Shown here piece by piece: positions 1 to 8,945 of a stretch of DNA of 64,000 nt. Source of the stretch: Psychroserpens jangbogonensis. Lineage in GTDB: Bacteria > Bacteroidota > Bacteroidia > Flavobacteriales > Flavobacteriaceae. A program made the position numbers and the translations under genes. The notes below the pieces were generated by a model. It had not been told where the DNA came from and did not search any database. It saw nothing but the letters and a program-made list of their open reading frames with translations. Within the stretch, counting starts at the first letter, position 1. Every line of letters starts with the position of its first letter. The DNA lies in NCBI RefSeq assembly GCF_000797465.1, contig NZ_JSWG01000009.1:784586-848585 (forward strand), written 5' to 3'.

Positions 1-31
1 ATAAATTTATAAATTCTATGAGATAGTTATT

Positions 32-39
32 TATATTTG
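32..39 (+). promoter_or_regulatory. -7 promoter element of ubiE
   Basis: TATATTTG is a perfect match to the Bacteroidota -7 consensus TAnnTTTG. It ends 14 bases before the preferred GTG start of ubiE, so the leader is very short. No clear -33 TTTG is visible in the few bases upstream. Confidence 0.5.
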
Positions 40-53
40 CTAAAAAATTGAAG

Positions 54-782
54 GTGTCAAAAGTAAAACCATATAAAGATAGTGACCTAAATAAAAAACA
101 GCAGGTAACTCAAATGTTTGATAATATATCAAAAGAGTACGATGGGTTGAATCGCGTTATTTCTTTTGGTATTGATATTAAATGGCGAAATAAAGTTGTT
201 GATATTGTCTCTAAAACTAATCCCAAAAACATATTAGATATTGCTACAGGAACTGGTGATTTGGCAATTAGTTTGGCTAAAACGAATGCTGAAACAATTG
301 TTGGATTAGACATTAGTGATGGCATGTTGGAAGTTGGTAGAAATAAAATCAAAACCAAAAATTTAGGAGATAAAATTAGTATGGTCCTTGGTGATTCTGA
401 AAAATTGCCTTTTGAAAATGACTCATTTGATGCGATAACAGTAGCTTTTGGAGTACGGAATTTTGAAACTTTAGAAAAAGGTTTAGACGAAATTTATCGC
501 GTTCTTAAACCAGAAGGTGTTTTTGTAATACTAGAAACTTCTGTTCCAACAAAAACGCCATTTAAACAAGGGTATAACTTTTATACTAAATATATTTTGC
601 CTACTATTGGAAAAGTGTTCTCCAAAGATCAATCTGCCTATTCGTATTTATGTGAATCGGCTTCGGTTTTTCCTTTTGGTGAAGAATTAAACAATATTTT
701 ACGTAAAACTGGGTTTAATAACGTTGTAGATCAACCACAGACCTTTGGTGTTGCAACTATTTACAGTGCATCCAAAGCATAA
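54..782 (+). CDS. ubiE: Demethylmenaquinone methyltransferase UbiE/MenG
   Basis: Cytoplasmic SAM-dependent C-methyltransferase for the last step of menaquinone synthesis; menaquinone is the electron acceptor of the Na+-NQR complex encoded next door. The SAM-binding motif DIATGTGD lies near residue 62 and LDISDGML near residue 85. The family signatures [13 protein letters not shown] near the N terminus and FGVRNF in the middle are both present. There is no ATG start. GTG at 54 gives the [10 protein letters not shown] beginning that I expect for flavobacterial homologues; TTG at 48 is the alternative and adds two residues. It is 9 bp upstream of porT, so the two are probably co-transcribed. Length of about 242 aa is normal. 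Confidence 0.95.
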   Translation: MSKVKPYKDSDLNKKQQVTQMFDNISKEYDGLNRVISFGIDIKWRNKVVDIVSKTNPKNILDIATGTGDLAISLAKTNAETIVGLDISDGMLEVGRNKIKTKNLGDKISMVLGDSEKLPFENDSFDAITVAFGVRNFETLEKGLDEIYRVLKPEGVFVILETSVPTKTPFKQGYNFYTKYILPTIGKVFSKDQSAYSYLCESASVFPFGEELNNILRKTGFNNVVDQPQTFGVATIYSASKA

Positions 783-791
783 TGTAAATTT

Positions 792-1505
792 ATGAAGAGA
801 GTATTTATAGTCTTAGCCTTATTAATTGTAACGCAAACAGCGACTGCACAATTGTTTAGTAAGGAAAAAATTAAGAACAACGAAAATTTTGATAAAGCTC
901 GATTGTCATGGGGATTTTTCCTTGGTCTTAATAGTTATGATTACCAATTTAATTATGAGGAAGACAAAAAAGATATCCTTGTTGAAACAAGTGTTGGGTT
1001 TAGTGTTGGTCTGGTTTCTAACTTACGGATCAATGACTATTTAGATTTAAGATTTGAACCAGGACTATTTATTTCGCAGAGAAATATTATGTATGATCCA
1101 AGCTACTTCAATGGCTTAGAGTTTAATGATTCAGATTTGTTGCGTGAGGTGAAATCAACTTATGTGCATTTTCCATTACTACTAAAAATATCTACAAAGC
1201 GAGTTAATAATTTTAAACCTTTTATTGTTGGAGGTATATCTGCATCACTAAATTTATCTTCTAACGAAGAGAATCCAGATGATAATAGTTCAGGTCAGTT
1301 CAGAACTAAAAAGAATGTATTGTTTTATGAGCTGGGCTTTGGTGTTGATTTTTATAACCAGTGGTTTAAATTTTCGCCATCCATTAGAGGTGTATTCGCT
1401 ATGAATGATGAAATTGTAAAGGATGTTGATCCAAATAGCCCTTGGACTGGAAATGTCACTACGATGAAAACACGTGGTATCTTCTTGAATTTTACGTTCC
1501 AGTAA
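792..1505 (+). CDS. porT: PorT family outer-membrane protein (type IX secretion)
   Basis: PorT is an outer-membrane beta-barrel protein needed for T9SS function and gliding in Bacteroidota. The product has a clear signal peptide (about residues 1-20, ending TATAQ), then alternating amphipathic strands typical of a small barrel: SWGFFLGLNSYDYQF, RFEPGLFISQR and a final strand ending in aromatic FTFQ. The ubiE-porT gene order is common in flavobacteria. It matters here because three T9SS cargo proteins are encoded at 14-22 kb. Barrel identity is strong, and assignment as true PorT rather than a general PorT-fold protein rests mainly on gene order and length (237 aa). Confidence 0.85.
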   Translation: MKRVFIVLALLIVTQTATAQLFSKEKIKNNENFDKARLSWGFFLGLNSYDYQFNYEEDKKDILVETSVGFSVGLVSNLRINDYLDLRFEPGLFISQRNIMYDPSYFNGLEFNDSDLLREVKSTYVHFPLLLKISTKRVNNFKPFIVGGISASLNLSSNEENPDDNSSGQFRTKKNVLFYELGFGVDFYNQWFKFSPSIRGVFAMNDEIVKDVDPNSPWTGNVTTMKTRGIFLNFTFQ

Positions 1506-1633
1506 AATTTCTAATTACAGCATTTAACAAATTAATGGTTGCCAGTTTTTATATCTGGCTTAAATTCTTCTATTTAGAACAAATAAAAATAACAAACTTC
1601 GTAAATATGCTGTTTTTTTACTCATTTAATTCG

Positions 1634-1641
1634 TATTTTTG
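1634..1641 (+). promoter_or_regulatory. -7 promoter element of the nqr operon
   Basis: TATTTTTG matches TAnnTTTG and lies 37 bp before the nqrA start, in the 173 bp gap after porT. No good -33 TTTG is seen at 19-21 bp upstream. Confidence 0.5.
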
Positions 1642-1678
1642 CACCGATTTTTAGACAACTAATTTCAATAAAAAGCGT

Positions 1679-3028
1679 ATGTCAAAAGACATTAAGATTA
1701 AAAAAGGTCTAGATATAAAACTTGTAGGCGAAGCTGAGAAATCAGTAGAACAAGCCATTATAAGTAATTTCTGCACTATCAGACCTGAAGATTTTCACAG
1801 CGTTATTCCAAAACTTGTTGCAAAAGAAGGAACTACCTTAAAAGCAGGCGATGTTATCTTTTATGATAAATCAAATGAAGAGGTAAAGTTTGTTTCTCCA
1901 GTTTCTGGGACTGTGATTGAAGTATTAAGAGGTCCTAAACGACGTATTGATGCTGTTAAGATTCAAGCAGACAGAGAACAGTCTTATAACGATTTTGGTA
2001 AGTTCAATATGAACTCAGATGCCAAAACAACTAAAGCTCATTTATTAGCCTCAGGATGTTGGCCTTTTATAAAGCAAAGACCGTATGACGTTATTGCTAA
2101 TCCTGAAAAATCACCAAAAGCGATTTTCATTTCAGGTTATGCAACTGCGCCTTTGGCAGCTGATTTAGACTTTGTTTTACAAGGTAAAGAAGCTGAATTA
2201 CAAGCCGCTGTTTCTGCGCTTTCAAAATTAACTGAAGGTCAAGTGCATATTGGTGTTGGATCGAGAAATTCGCCTTTGGCGAGTATGACTGATGCAACAA
2301 TTCATAATGTATCTGGTCCTCATCCGGCAGGAAATGTTGGAACTCATATCAATAAAATTGATCCAGTAAATAAAGGCGAAGTTGTTTGGACTGTTAATGC
2401 TCAAGACTTGGTTATTATTGGTGAATTATTAATGACAGGAAAACTAAATGCTGAGCGTGTTGTTGCTTTAGCAGGTTCTTCCGTTAAGAAACCAAGATAT
2501 TTCAAAACTAGAATAGGAAGCGAAGTTGCTACTATGGTCTACGATAATGGAGTAGAAAAAGATGGTAACGATCGTATTATCTCTGGTAATGTATTATCAG
2601 GGAAACAATTAAAGCCAGATGGAAGTTTAGGGTATTACGATAATGTGATTTCTGTAATCCCTGAAGGTGACGATTATGAACTTTTTGGCTGGACTAAACC
2701 AGTTTTTAATAAAATTTCAACGTCAAGAGCTCTAACTTTTTCTTGGTTAACACCTAAGAAAAAATTTGCGTTAAACACCAATACCAATGGTGAACATCGT
2801 GCTTTTGTTGTTACAGGTTCTTATGAAAAAGTATTTCCATTAGATATTTATCCAATGCAAATATTAAAGGCTTGTAAATATGAAGATTTAGATGAAATGG
2901 AAGCTTTAGGAATGTACGAGGTTGCACCTGAAGATTTTGCATTGACAGAATTTATATGCGTGTCTAAACAGCCACATCAAGATATTATTAGAAAAGGTTT
3001 AGACTTAATGCTTAAAGAAATAGGATAA
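1679..3028 (+). CDS. nqrA: Na+-translocating NADH:quinone reductase subunit A
   Basis: Peripheral, cofactor-free cytoplasmic-side subunit of Na+-NQR, the primary sodium pump that oxidises NADH and reduces quinone. The N-terminal region is barrel-sandwich like (KAGDVIFYDKSNEEVKFVSP) and the middle has a family-typical stretch around GPHPAGNVGTHINKIDPV. Length 449 aa is normal. It is the first gene of a six-gene operon; its TAA overlaps the nqrB start by one base (TAATG). A TAnnTTTG element lies upstream. Confidence 0.97.
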   Translation: MSKDIKIKKGLDIKLVGEAEKSVEQAIISNFCTIRPEDFHSVIPKLVAKEGTTLKAGDVIFYDKSNEEVKFVSPVSGTVIEVLRGPKRRIDAVKIQADREQSYNDFGKFNMNSDAKTTKAHLLASGCWPFIKQRPYDVIANPEKSPKAIFISGYATAPLAADLDFVLQGKEAELQAAVSALSKLTEGQVHIGVGSRNSPLASMTDATIHNVSGPHPAGNVGTHINKIDPVNKGEVVWTVNAQDLVIIGELLMTGKLNAERVVALAGSSVKKPRYFKTRIGSEVATMVYDNGVEKDGNDRIISGNVLSGKQLKPDGSLGYYDNVISVIPEGDDYELFGWTKPVFNKISTSRALTFSWLTPKKKFALNTNTNGEHRAFVVTGSYEKVFPLDIYPMQILKACKYEDLDEMEALGMYEVAPEDFALTEFICVSKQPHQDIIRKGLDLMLKEIG

Positions 3029-4254
3029 TGGGTTTAAAAAGTAGTTTACATAATTTTAAAGAAAAGAATAAGGACAAAAAATGGTTGCCAGCATTTTCTG
3101 CAATACATACGTTTTTATTCTTACCTAATGAGACAACTCATAATGGGACTCACATTAAAGTAGCCGATGATTTAAAGCGTACCATGAATACCGTTATTAT
3201 GGCGATGGTACCTTGTTTAATCTTCGGAATGTTTAATGCTGGATATCAACATCATTTAGCTTTTGGAGACATTCAACAAGCAACAGGAGGTTTCTTTAGT
3301 TCAGCATTTTGGACTATGGACAACTTTATGGTTGGCTTCTGGAAGGTGATTCCATTAGTGATAGTTTCTTATGGTGTGGGTTTAGCTATTGAGATTCTAT
3401 TTGCTATGAAAAATAGTCACGAAGTAGAAGAAGGATACCTAGTAACAGGAATGTTAGTGCCTTTAATTGTACCAATTGATACACCACTTTGGATGCTAGC
3501 AGTAGCAGTTGCCTTTGGTGTTGTTATTGGTAAAGAAGTGTTTGGAGGTACAGGAATGAATATTCTAAATCCTGCTTTAACTATTAGAGCCTTTTTATTC
3601 TTCGCGTATCCAACGTGGATGTCTGGAGATAAAGTTTGGGTTGAAGGCGCAGTTGAGCGTGATCAAATGATAGCAGCTGGTGAAAATCTTGATGCAATTT
3701 CAGGAGAAACTATTCTAGGTAGCTTAGCACAAAATAAAGAAGTAGGTTATGAGGTCATGGATATGTTCTATGGATTAATTCCTGGTTCTGTTGGAGAAAC
3801 ATCAGTATTATTAATTCTATTAGCTGGATTGTTTTTGATTTTCACGAAGATTGGAAGTTGGAGAATCATGTTGTCTTCAGCTATAGGAGCTTTAGTAATG
3901 GGATTAATATTTAATGGTGTTGTGAGTTCAGGATGGATTACTGAATCAAGTAAATTCTATGGCTTAATGAGTACAGAATTTTGGCATCACCTATTAATTG
4001 GTGGATTTGCTTTTGGAACTGTCTTTATGGCAACCGATCCAGTAACGGCTTCACAAACTAATAAAGGAAAATGGATTTACGGATTTCTAATTGGATTTAT
4101 TTCAATCATGATTCGTGTATTTAATCCAGCATATCCAGAAGGTGTTATGTTAGCCATTCTATTAATGAATGTATTTGCACCAACTATCGATCATTATGTA
4201 GTGCAAGGAAATGTAAAACGTCGTATGAAACGTCTAAAAGTTAAAACAGCTTAA
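3028..4254 (+). CDS. nqrB: Na+-translocating NADH:quinone reductase subunit B
   Basis: Integral membrane subunit with about ten hydrophobic helices; in the family it carries covalently bound FMN on a Thr, plus riboflavin. Conserved parts include GKEVFGGTGMNILNPAL around residues 169-184. The FMN-attachment motif is normally S/T-G-A-T; here residues 225-228 read SGET, so the acceptor Thr228 is kept but Ala is replaced by Glu. The flavin is probably attached by the ApbE encoded at 10.2 kb. The start overlaps the nqrA stop and implies translational coupling. Length 408 aa is normal. Confidence 0.97.
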   Translation: MGLKSSLHNFKEKNKDKKWLPAFSAIHTFLFLPNETTHNGTHIKVADDLKRTMNTVIMAMVPCLIFGMFNAGYQHHLAFGDIQQATGGFFSSAFWTMDNFMVGFWKVIPLVIVSYGVGLAIEILFAMKNSHEVEEGYLVTGMLVPLIVPIDTPLWMLAVAVAFGVVIGKEVFGGTGMNILNPALTIRAFLFFAYPTWMSGDKVWVEGAVERDQMIAAGENLDAISGETILGSLAQNKEVGYEVMDMFYGLIPGSVGETSVLLILLAGLFLIFTKIGSWRIMLSSAIGALVMGLIFNGVVSSGWITESSKFYGLMSTEFWHHLLIGGFAFGTVFMATDPVTASQTNKGKWIYGFLIGFISIMIRVFNPAYPEGVMLAILLMNVFAPTIDHYVVQGNVKRRMKRLKVKTA

Positions 4255-4256
4255 CG

Positions 4257-5006
4257 ATGGAAAAGAGAACAGATAAAAATTCGTATACTCTAATATTTGC
4301 CATAATCATGGTATTAGTAGTAGGATCATTGTTGGCTTACTTAGCTTCAGCATTAGAACCAACTATTACAGAAAACAAACGTTTAGAGAAACAACAAAAT
4401 ATTCTCTATGCAATGGGAATTAATAATAATGAAGGGACTTCTGCAAATTTTGTAACTACAGAGGAAGCACCTGAATTATTTGATAAATTCATTAAGCAGC
4501 AATTAGTTGTAAGCTATAATGGTCAGGCAACAGAGAATGATCAAGCGTATTTAATTGATGTAAAAAAAGAGCAAGCTAAAGCTAAAGATGGTGGAGTAAG
4601 ACAATTACCATTATTTGTTGGAGAAGATGAAAAAGGTAAAAAATATTACATCGCTCCAATTAGAGGTAAAGGTCTTTGGGATGCTATTTGGGCTTATGTA
4701 GCTATGGATGAAAACATGGTAGTACAAGGCGCTTATTTTGATCACAAAGGAGAAACTCCTGGTTTAGGTGCTAATATCAAACAACGCTACTTCATGGACG
4801 ACTTTATTGGAGAACATTTAATGTCTAATGGAAGTTTTAAAGGGATTAATGTTGCTAAAGGTAATGCTGATCCTAAAAACAATGATAAAACAGATAATGA
4901 GGTCGATGCAATCGCTGGCGCAACTATTACAGGTGACGGTGTTTCTGCAATGATTAGAAGCGATTTGAAGCTTTATGTACCTTATTTCAAAAACCTAAAA
5001 AAATAA
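4257..5006 (+). CDS. nqrC: Na+-translocating NADH:quinone reductase subunit C
   Basis: Single-span membrane subunit (hydrophobic residues about 11-31) with a periplasmic FMN-binding domain. The flavinylation motif DAIAGAT at residues 217-223 is intact, with Thr223 as the expected phosphoester-linked FMN site for ApbE. GETPGLGANI near residue 165 is another family signature. It follows nqrB by two bases and precedes nqrD by four, so the genes are tightly coupled. Length 249 aa is typical. Confidence 0.97.
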   Translation: MEKRTDKNSYTLIFAIIMVLVVGSLLAYLASALEPTITENKRLEKQQNILYAMGINNNEGTSANFVTTEEAPELFDKFIKQQLVVSYNGQATENDQAYLIDVKKEQAKAKDGGVRQLPLFVGEDEKGKKYYIAPIRGKGLWDAIWAYVAMDENMVVQGAYFDHKGETPGLGANIKQRYFMDDFIGEHLMSNGSFKGINVAKGNADPKNNDKTDNEVDAIAGATITGDGVSAMIRSDLKLYVPYFKNLKK

Positions 5007-5010
5007 TAGT

Positions 5011-5655
5011 ATGGGCTTACTTTCAAAAAAAGACGCAGCTTTAATAAAAGACCCTTTAGCAGATAATAACCCGATTACGATTCAGGTATTAGGGATTTGT
5101 TCTGCTTTAGCAATTACTGCTGAATTAGAAGCATCAATAGTTATGTCAATATCTGTACTATTTGTATTAGGTGTTGGTAACGTGGTGATCTCTTTAATGC
5201 GAAACATTATTCCTTCAAAAATTAGAATTATTGTACAACTTATCGTTGTGGCAACTTTGGTAATTATTGTGGATTTAGTATTAAAGGCTTTTGCTTATGA
5301 ATTAAGTAAAACACTTTCAGTATTTGTAGGATTAATTATTACAAACTGTATTATCATGGGACGTTTTGAAGCCTTTGCTTTAGGTAATGGTCCTTGGAAA
5401 TCTTTCTTAGACGGAATTGGTAACGCTTTAGGTTATGCTGTGATATTAATTATAGTAGGATTCTTTAGAGAGCTTTTAGGATCAGGAACTTTATTAGGGA
5501 TTCCTGTATTGGGAGATCCAATTGAAAAAACTGGATTGTATTCTATTGGTTATGAGAATAACGGATTCATGTTATTGTCACCAATGGCATTAATCGTAGT
5601 AGGAATTATTATTTGGGTACAACGTTCAAGAAATAAAGCATTAGTAGAAGATTAA
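5011..5655 (+). CDS. nqrD: Na+-translocating NADH:quinone reductase subunit D
   Basis: Integral membrane subunit of the RnfA/RnfE-NqrD/NqrE family, about six transmembrane helices. NqrD and NqrE together hold an iron centre in the membrane between conserved Cys residues; TNCIIMGRFEAFALGNGPWKS carries one such Cys. RELLGSGTLLG near residue 153 is a strong family signature. Length 214 aa is normal. The following 52 bp gap holds an imperfect hairpin repeat before nqrE. Confidence 0.96.
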   Translation: MGLLSKKDAALIKDPLADNNPITIQVLGICSALAITAELEASIVMSISVLFVLGVGNVVISLMRNIIPSKIRIIVQLIVVATLVIIVDLVLKAFAYELSKTLSVFVGLIITNCIIMGRFEAFALGNGPWKSFLDGIGNALGYAVILIIVGFFRELLGSGTLLGIPVLGDPIEKTGLYSIGYENNGFMLLSPMALIVVGIIIWVQRSRNKALVED

Positions 5656-5664
5656 AAATTGAAT

Positions 5665-5693
5665 TGTCATTCTGAATGTAGTTCAGGATGTCA
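5665..5693 (+). repeat. REP-like imperfect palindrome between nqrD and nqrE
   Basis: Arms ATTCTGAA (5669-5676) and TTCAGGAT (5682-5689) pair with one G-U wobble around a five-base loop, with C-G and two further outer pairs after a mismatch. There is no T-tract, so it is unlikely to stop transcription of the nqr operon. The TGTCATTCTGAA start resembles a dispersed repeat that I recall as common in Bacteroidota genomes; only one copy is seen here. Confidence 0.45.
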
Positions 5694-5707
5694 TCAAAAT
5701 ATAGAAT

Positions 5708-6433
5708 ATGGAACACTTAGAATTATTTTTTAAATCGATATTTATAGATAACATGGTATTTGCAACATTCTTAGGGATGTGTTCTTACCTAGCTGTATCT
5801 AAAAAAGTAACTACTGCAGTTGGTCTTGGAGCTGCTGTGATTTTCGTACTAGCTATAACAGTGCCTTTGAACTGGTTATTGGATCAATATGTATTACAAC
5901 CTGGAGCTTTATCTTGGTTAGGAGCAGAGTATGCAGATTATGATTTAAGTTTCTTATCATTTATCATGTTTATTGCAACCATTGCAACAATGGTACAATT
6001 GGTAGAAATCGTGGTAGAGAAATTCTCTCCATCATTATATAACTCACTTGGTATTTTCTTACCACTTATTGCTGTAAACTGTGCCATTTTAGGAGGTTCA
6101 TTATTTATGCAATCTAGAGAAATTGCAACTTTAGGCTTAGCAACTACTTACGGGATTGGATCAGGTATAGGTTGGTTCTTAGCCATTTTAGCGATTGCAG
6201 CTATTCGTGAGAAAATTAGATATTCTAACGTGCCACCTGCATTAAGAGGATTAGGAATTACATTTATTATTACAGGACTTATGGCTATTGGTTTTATGAG
6301 TTTTGGAGGAATGTTAACTGGTGGTGACGAAGAAGCAACAGAAACAACAAGTGGAGAGACAACAGTTGAAGTACAAGTAGTAGCAACTGAAGAAAATACA
6401 GATTTAGCTAACAACACTAAAATAGAAGAGTAG
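5708..6433 (+). CDS. nqrE: Na+-translocating NADH:quinone reductase subunit E
   Basis: Second RnfA/NqrE-family membrane subunit, about six helices, partner of Nqr[15 protein letters not shown] near residue 20 and [13 protein letters not shown] near residue 120 are family signatures, each with a conserved Cys. The core ends near residue 202 (FMSFGGM), where I expect NqrE to stop. Here about 38 further residues follow, rich in Glu and Thr. The tail is in frame, has no stop or frameshift and runs into nqrF after one base. Confidence 0.96.
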   Translation: MEHLELFFKSIFIDNMVFATFLGMCSYLAVSKKVTTAVGLGAAVIFVLAITVPLNWLLDQYVLQPGALSWLGAEYADYDLSFLSFIMFIATIATMVQLVEIVVEKFSPSLYNSLGIFLPLIAVNCAILGGSLFMQSREIATLGLATTYGIGSGIGWFLAILAIAAIREKIRYSNVPPALRGLGITFIITGLMAIGFMSFGGMLTGGDEEATETTSGETTVEVQVVATEENTDLANNTKIEE

Positions 6434-6434
6434 T

Positions 6435-7748
6435 ATGATTTTAGCAGCAGGAACATTAGGAACCGTCTTAGCAACAGTAGCAGCGTTTTTACTAGTAACA
6501 TTAGTGCTAGTGTCGTTGTTATTATTTGTAAAACAAAAATTATCACCATCTGGTCCAGTAAAAATCTTGATTAATGGTGAAAGAGAAATTGAAGTGGCAT
6601 CTGGAAGTACATTATTAACGACTCTAGGAGCTGAAAAAATATTCTTACCATCAGCATGTGGTGGTGGTGGAACATGTATACAATGTGAGTGTCACGTCCT
6701 TTCTGGAGGTGGTGAAGCATTGCCTACAGAAGTACCACATTTCAGCAGAAAAGAATTAGCACATGGTGCACGTTTATCTTGCCAAGTGAAGGTGAAGCAG
6801 AATATGGAAATTACAATTCCTGAAGAAGTTTTCGGAATTAAGAAATGGGAAGCTACTGTAGTTTCTAATTATAATGTGGCGACGTTTATTAAGGAATTTG
6901 TTGTTGAAATTCCTGAAGACATGAATTATAAAGCTGGAGGATATATTCAAATTGAAATTCCTAATTGTGAAATTAAGTTTTCAGAAATGGATGTTTCTGC
7001 ACATCCACAAGATCATCCAGGAGAGCCAGATAAGTTTAAAGCAGATTGGGAGAAGTTTGGATTATGGCCTTTGGTTATGAAAAACGAAGAACTCGTTGAA
7101 AGAGCTTATTCTATGGCTTCTTATCCTGCTGAAGGAAGAAAAATTATGCTTAATGTTCGTGTTGCAACACCTCCTTTCGATCGTGCCAAAGGTGGCTGGA
7201 TGGATGTAAATCCTGGTATCGCTTCGTCTTATATTTTTAATCAAAAAGTAGGAGATAAGGTAATAATTTCAGGACCTTATGGTGAATTCTTTATCAATGA
7301 TTCTGAATCAGAAATGTTGTATGTAGGTGGTGGTGCTGGTATGGCTCCAATGCGTTCTCATTTATACGAATTATTTAGAACCTTAAAAACTGGACGTAAA
7401 GTAACGTATTGGTATGGTGGACGTTCTAAAGCTGAATTATTTTACATACATTACTTTAGAGCATTAGAAAAAGATTTTCCAAACTTTAAATTCTATTTAG
7501 CATTATCTGAACCAATGGAACAAGATAATTGGAAAGTTAAAACTGATATTAATGATGAAGCTGGTGATGGTTTTGTAGGATTTATACACAATTGTGTAAT
7601 TGATAACTATTTAAATCACCATGAGTCACCAGAAGATATTGAATTGTATTTCTGTGGACCACCATTAATGAATCAAGCAGTTCAAAAAATGGGTGAAGAT
7701 TTTGGTATTCCAGATGAACACATTAGATTCGATGATTTCGGAGGCTAG
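6435..7748 (+). CDS. nqrF: Na+-translocating NADH:quinone reductase subunit F
   Basis: Electron-entry subunit: oxidises NADH through FAD and passes electrons to a 2Fe-2S centre. One N-terminal membrane helix (about residues 10-32) is followed by a ferredoxin domain with ligands Cys75, Cys81, Cys84 and Cys116 (SACGGGGTCIQC, then LSCQVKV). An FAD-binding RAYSMASYP and NAD-binding GGGAGMAPMRSH follow. The C terminus has the typical YFCGPPLM and ends in aromatic/Gly residues. Length 437 aa is normal. It is the last gene of the operon, with a strong terminator about 60 bp downstream. Confidence 0.98.
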   Translation: MILAAGTLGTVLATVAAFLLVTLVLVSLLLFVKQKLSPSGPVKILINGEREIEVASGSTLLTTLGAEKIFLPSACGGGGTCIQCECHVLSGGGEALPTEVPHFSRKELAHGARLSCQVKVKQNMEITIPEEVFGIKKWEATVVSNYNVATFIKEFVVEIPEDMNYKAGGYIQIEIPNCEIKFSEMDVSAHPQDHPGEPDKFKADWEKFGLWPLVMKNEELVERAYSMASYPAEGRKIMLNVRVATPPFDRAKGGWMDVNPGIASSYIFNQKVGDKVIISGPYGEFFINDSESEMLYVGGGAGMAPMRSHLYELFRTLKTGRKVTYWYGGRSKAELFYIHYFRALEKDFPNFKFYLALSEPMEQDNWKVKTDINDEAGDGFVGFIHNCVIDNYLNHHESPEDIELYFCGPPLMNQAVQKMGEDFGIPDEHIRFDDFGG

Positions 7749-7810
7749 GCTACTAAGTTATATTTGAAGATAATTATGAATTCGTTATTGATGCGGATAT
7801 CAAATAAAAA

Positions 7811-7844
7811 AACAACCAACTCATTATGAGTTGGTTGTTTTTTT
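7811..7844 (+). terminator. Rho-independent terminator of the nqr operon
   Basis: Perfect 12 bp stem: AACAACCAACTC (7811-7822) and GAGTTGGTTGTT (7828-7839) around loop ATTAT, followed by a T-run. An A-run precedes it, so it may also work on the other strand. Confidence 0.9.
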
Positions 7845-7873
7845 ATATATAAGCCCTTAATAGTTTTGTAGTA

Positions 7874-7904
7874 TTTGGCTTGTTAAAACATTATTCTATA
7901 TTTG
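7874..7904 (+). promoter_or_regulatory. Full -33/-7 promoter of the lipoprotein gene at 7929
   Basis: TTTG at 7874-7877 is 19 bp from TATATTTG at 7897-7904. This is a perfect match to the Bacteroidota TTTG-N19-TAnnTTTG consensus and the best complete promoter in the window. Confidence 0.75.
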
Positions 7905-7928
7905 TTGAAATCAATTAAAATTTACTTT

Positions 7929-8792
7929 ATGAGACATTTATTTTTATTTGCCCTAGCACTAGTTGTATTTTCTTGTTCATCAGATGATAGTAGTAGTAGC
8001 GATGATGATGGCATGTTACCAGGTGGTAGTAACGGTACATTAATTAAAACCGTTAAAAAAGTGGCAGCAGGTGGTGTTGTTGAAGAACGGTATGATTACC
8101 AATACAATGCTCTTGGGAATATTACTAAATTGACTTCAGTAACAATATATGGACAAACAATTACGACGTTCCAATATGATGCAAATGACATCATGATATC
8201 ATTTACAGAAGTAAAAACAGATCCGTTTGATGACGTAAGAACTGAGATAGATTACCTTGAATATGATAATGATCTGATTATTGGTATATGCCAAGACATT
8301 ACTTATGACAACGTACAGTCTTCATTTGATGATCCTGAGGTTGATAAAATTGAATTTGAATATAACAACGCACAGTATGTAAGTATGTTTACACACTATT
8401 ATGAAGAGGACGCTGAGTTTAATACGTGTGATGATGTATCTAGTATGTCAAATACTGAAGATTTAGAATATAATGCAAGCGGAAATATGTCAAGGTATGA
8501 GAATAGTGATTACTTCTGGACACCTAGTTATTTAACGTATACTTACGATGATAAAAATCATCCTTATGCTAAAGTTAAACCAGATGCATTTAGAAAACTT
8601 TATGGGTTTTCAACAATTAATAATATAAACTCAGCTAATGAGTATAATGCAGATACTGATGAATTAATGGGAACAATAGCTTTTAGCTACCAGTTTAATT
8701 CAAATAACTACCCAACAGTATTAGAACGTACGTATACAGAATCTGGAGGTGCTCCAGGTCAAGCAACGAGATATGAGTATACTTATTATTAG
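7929..8792 (+). CDS. Surface lipoprotein with YD/RHS-like repeats
   Basis: The ATG at 7929 is chosen because the upstream extension contains the -7 promoter element. The signal peptide ends in a lipobox (VVFSC, Cys16). It is followed by a long Ser/Asp stretch (SSDDSSSSDDDG), which resembles the export signal of surface lipoproteins in flavobacteria. The rest holds repeated tyrosine-rich strands such as YDYQYNALGNI, FQYDANDIM, LEYNASGNM and YTYDDKNH. This pattern is like short YD/RHS-type repeats or DUF4595-like proteins. No catalytic motif is visible and the function is unknown. It is a single gene between its own promoter and terminator. Confidence 0.85.
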   Translation: MRHLFLFALALVVFSCSSDDSSSSDDDGMLPGGSNGTLIKTVKKVAAGGVVEERYDYQYNALGNITKLTSVTIYGQTITTFQYDANDIMISFTEVKTDPFDDVRTEIDYLEYDNDLIIGICQDITYDNVQSSFDDPEVDKIEFEYNNAQYVSMFTHYYEEDAEFNTCDDVSSMSNTEDLEYNASGNMSRYENSDYFWTPSYLTYTYDDKNHPYAKVKPDAFRKLYGFSTINNINSANEYNADTDELMGTIAFSYQFNSNNYPTVLERTYTESGGAPGQATRYEYTYY

Positions 8793-8813
8793 TATATCTA
8801 AGTAATACAAAAT

Positions 8814-8845
8814 AAAAAAACCAACTCAATCGAGTTGGTTTTTTT
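8814..8845 (+). terminator. Rho-independent terminator after the YD-like lipoprotein
   Basis: Stem CCAACTC (8821-8827) and GAGTTGG (8832-8838), loop AATC, extended by A-run/T-run pairing on both sides. The same CCAACTC/GAGTTGG core occurs in the nqr terminator 1 kb upstream. Confidence 0.88.
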
Positions 8846-8945
8846 GTACTCCATCATTTCATAATCAATAAGTAATATATCATAATCAAAAGTTAATTTT
8901 TCAGTATTTAATACGAAATATATAAATTATTGCGTTCCAGTATAT

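Noticed and set aside
1442..1654. Overlapping 70-codon ORF at the end of porT
   Set aside because: Frame shadow of porT running into AT-rich intergenic DNA; product resembles nothing and lacks a start signal.
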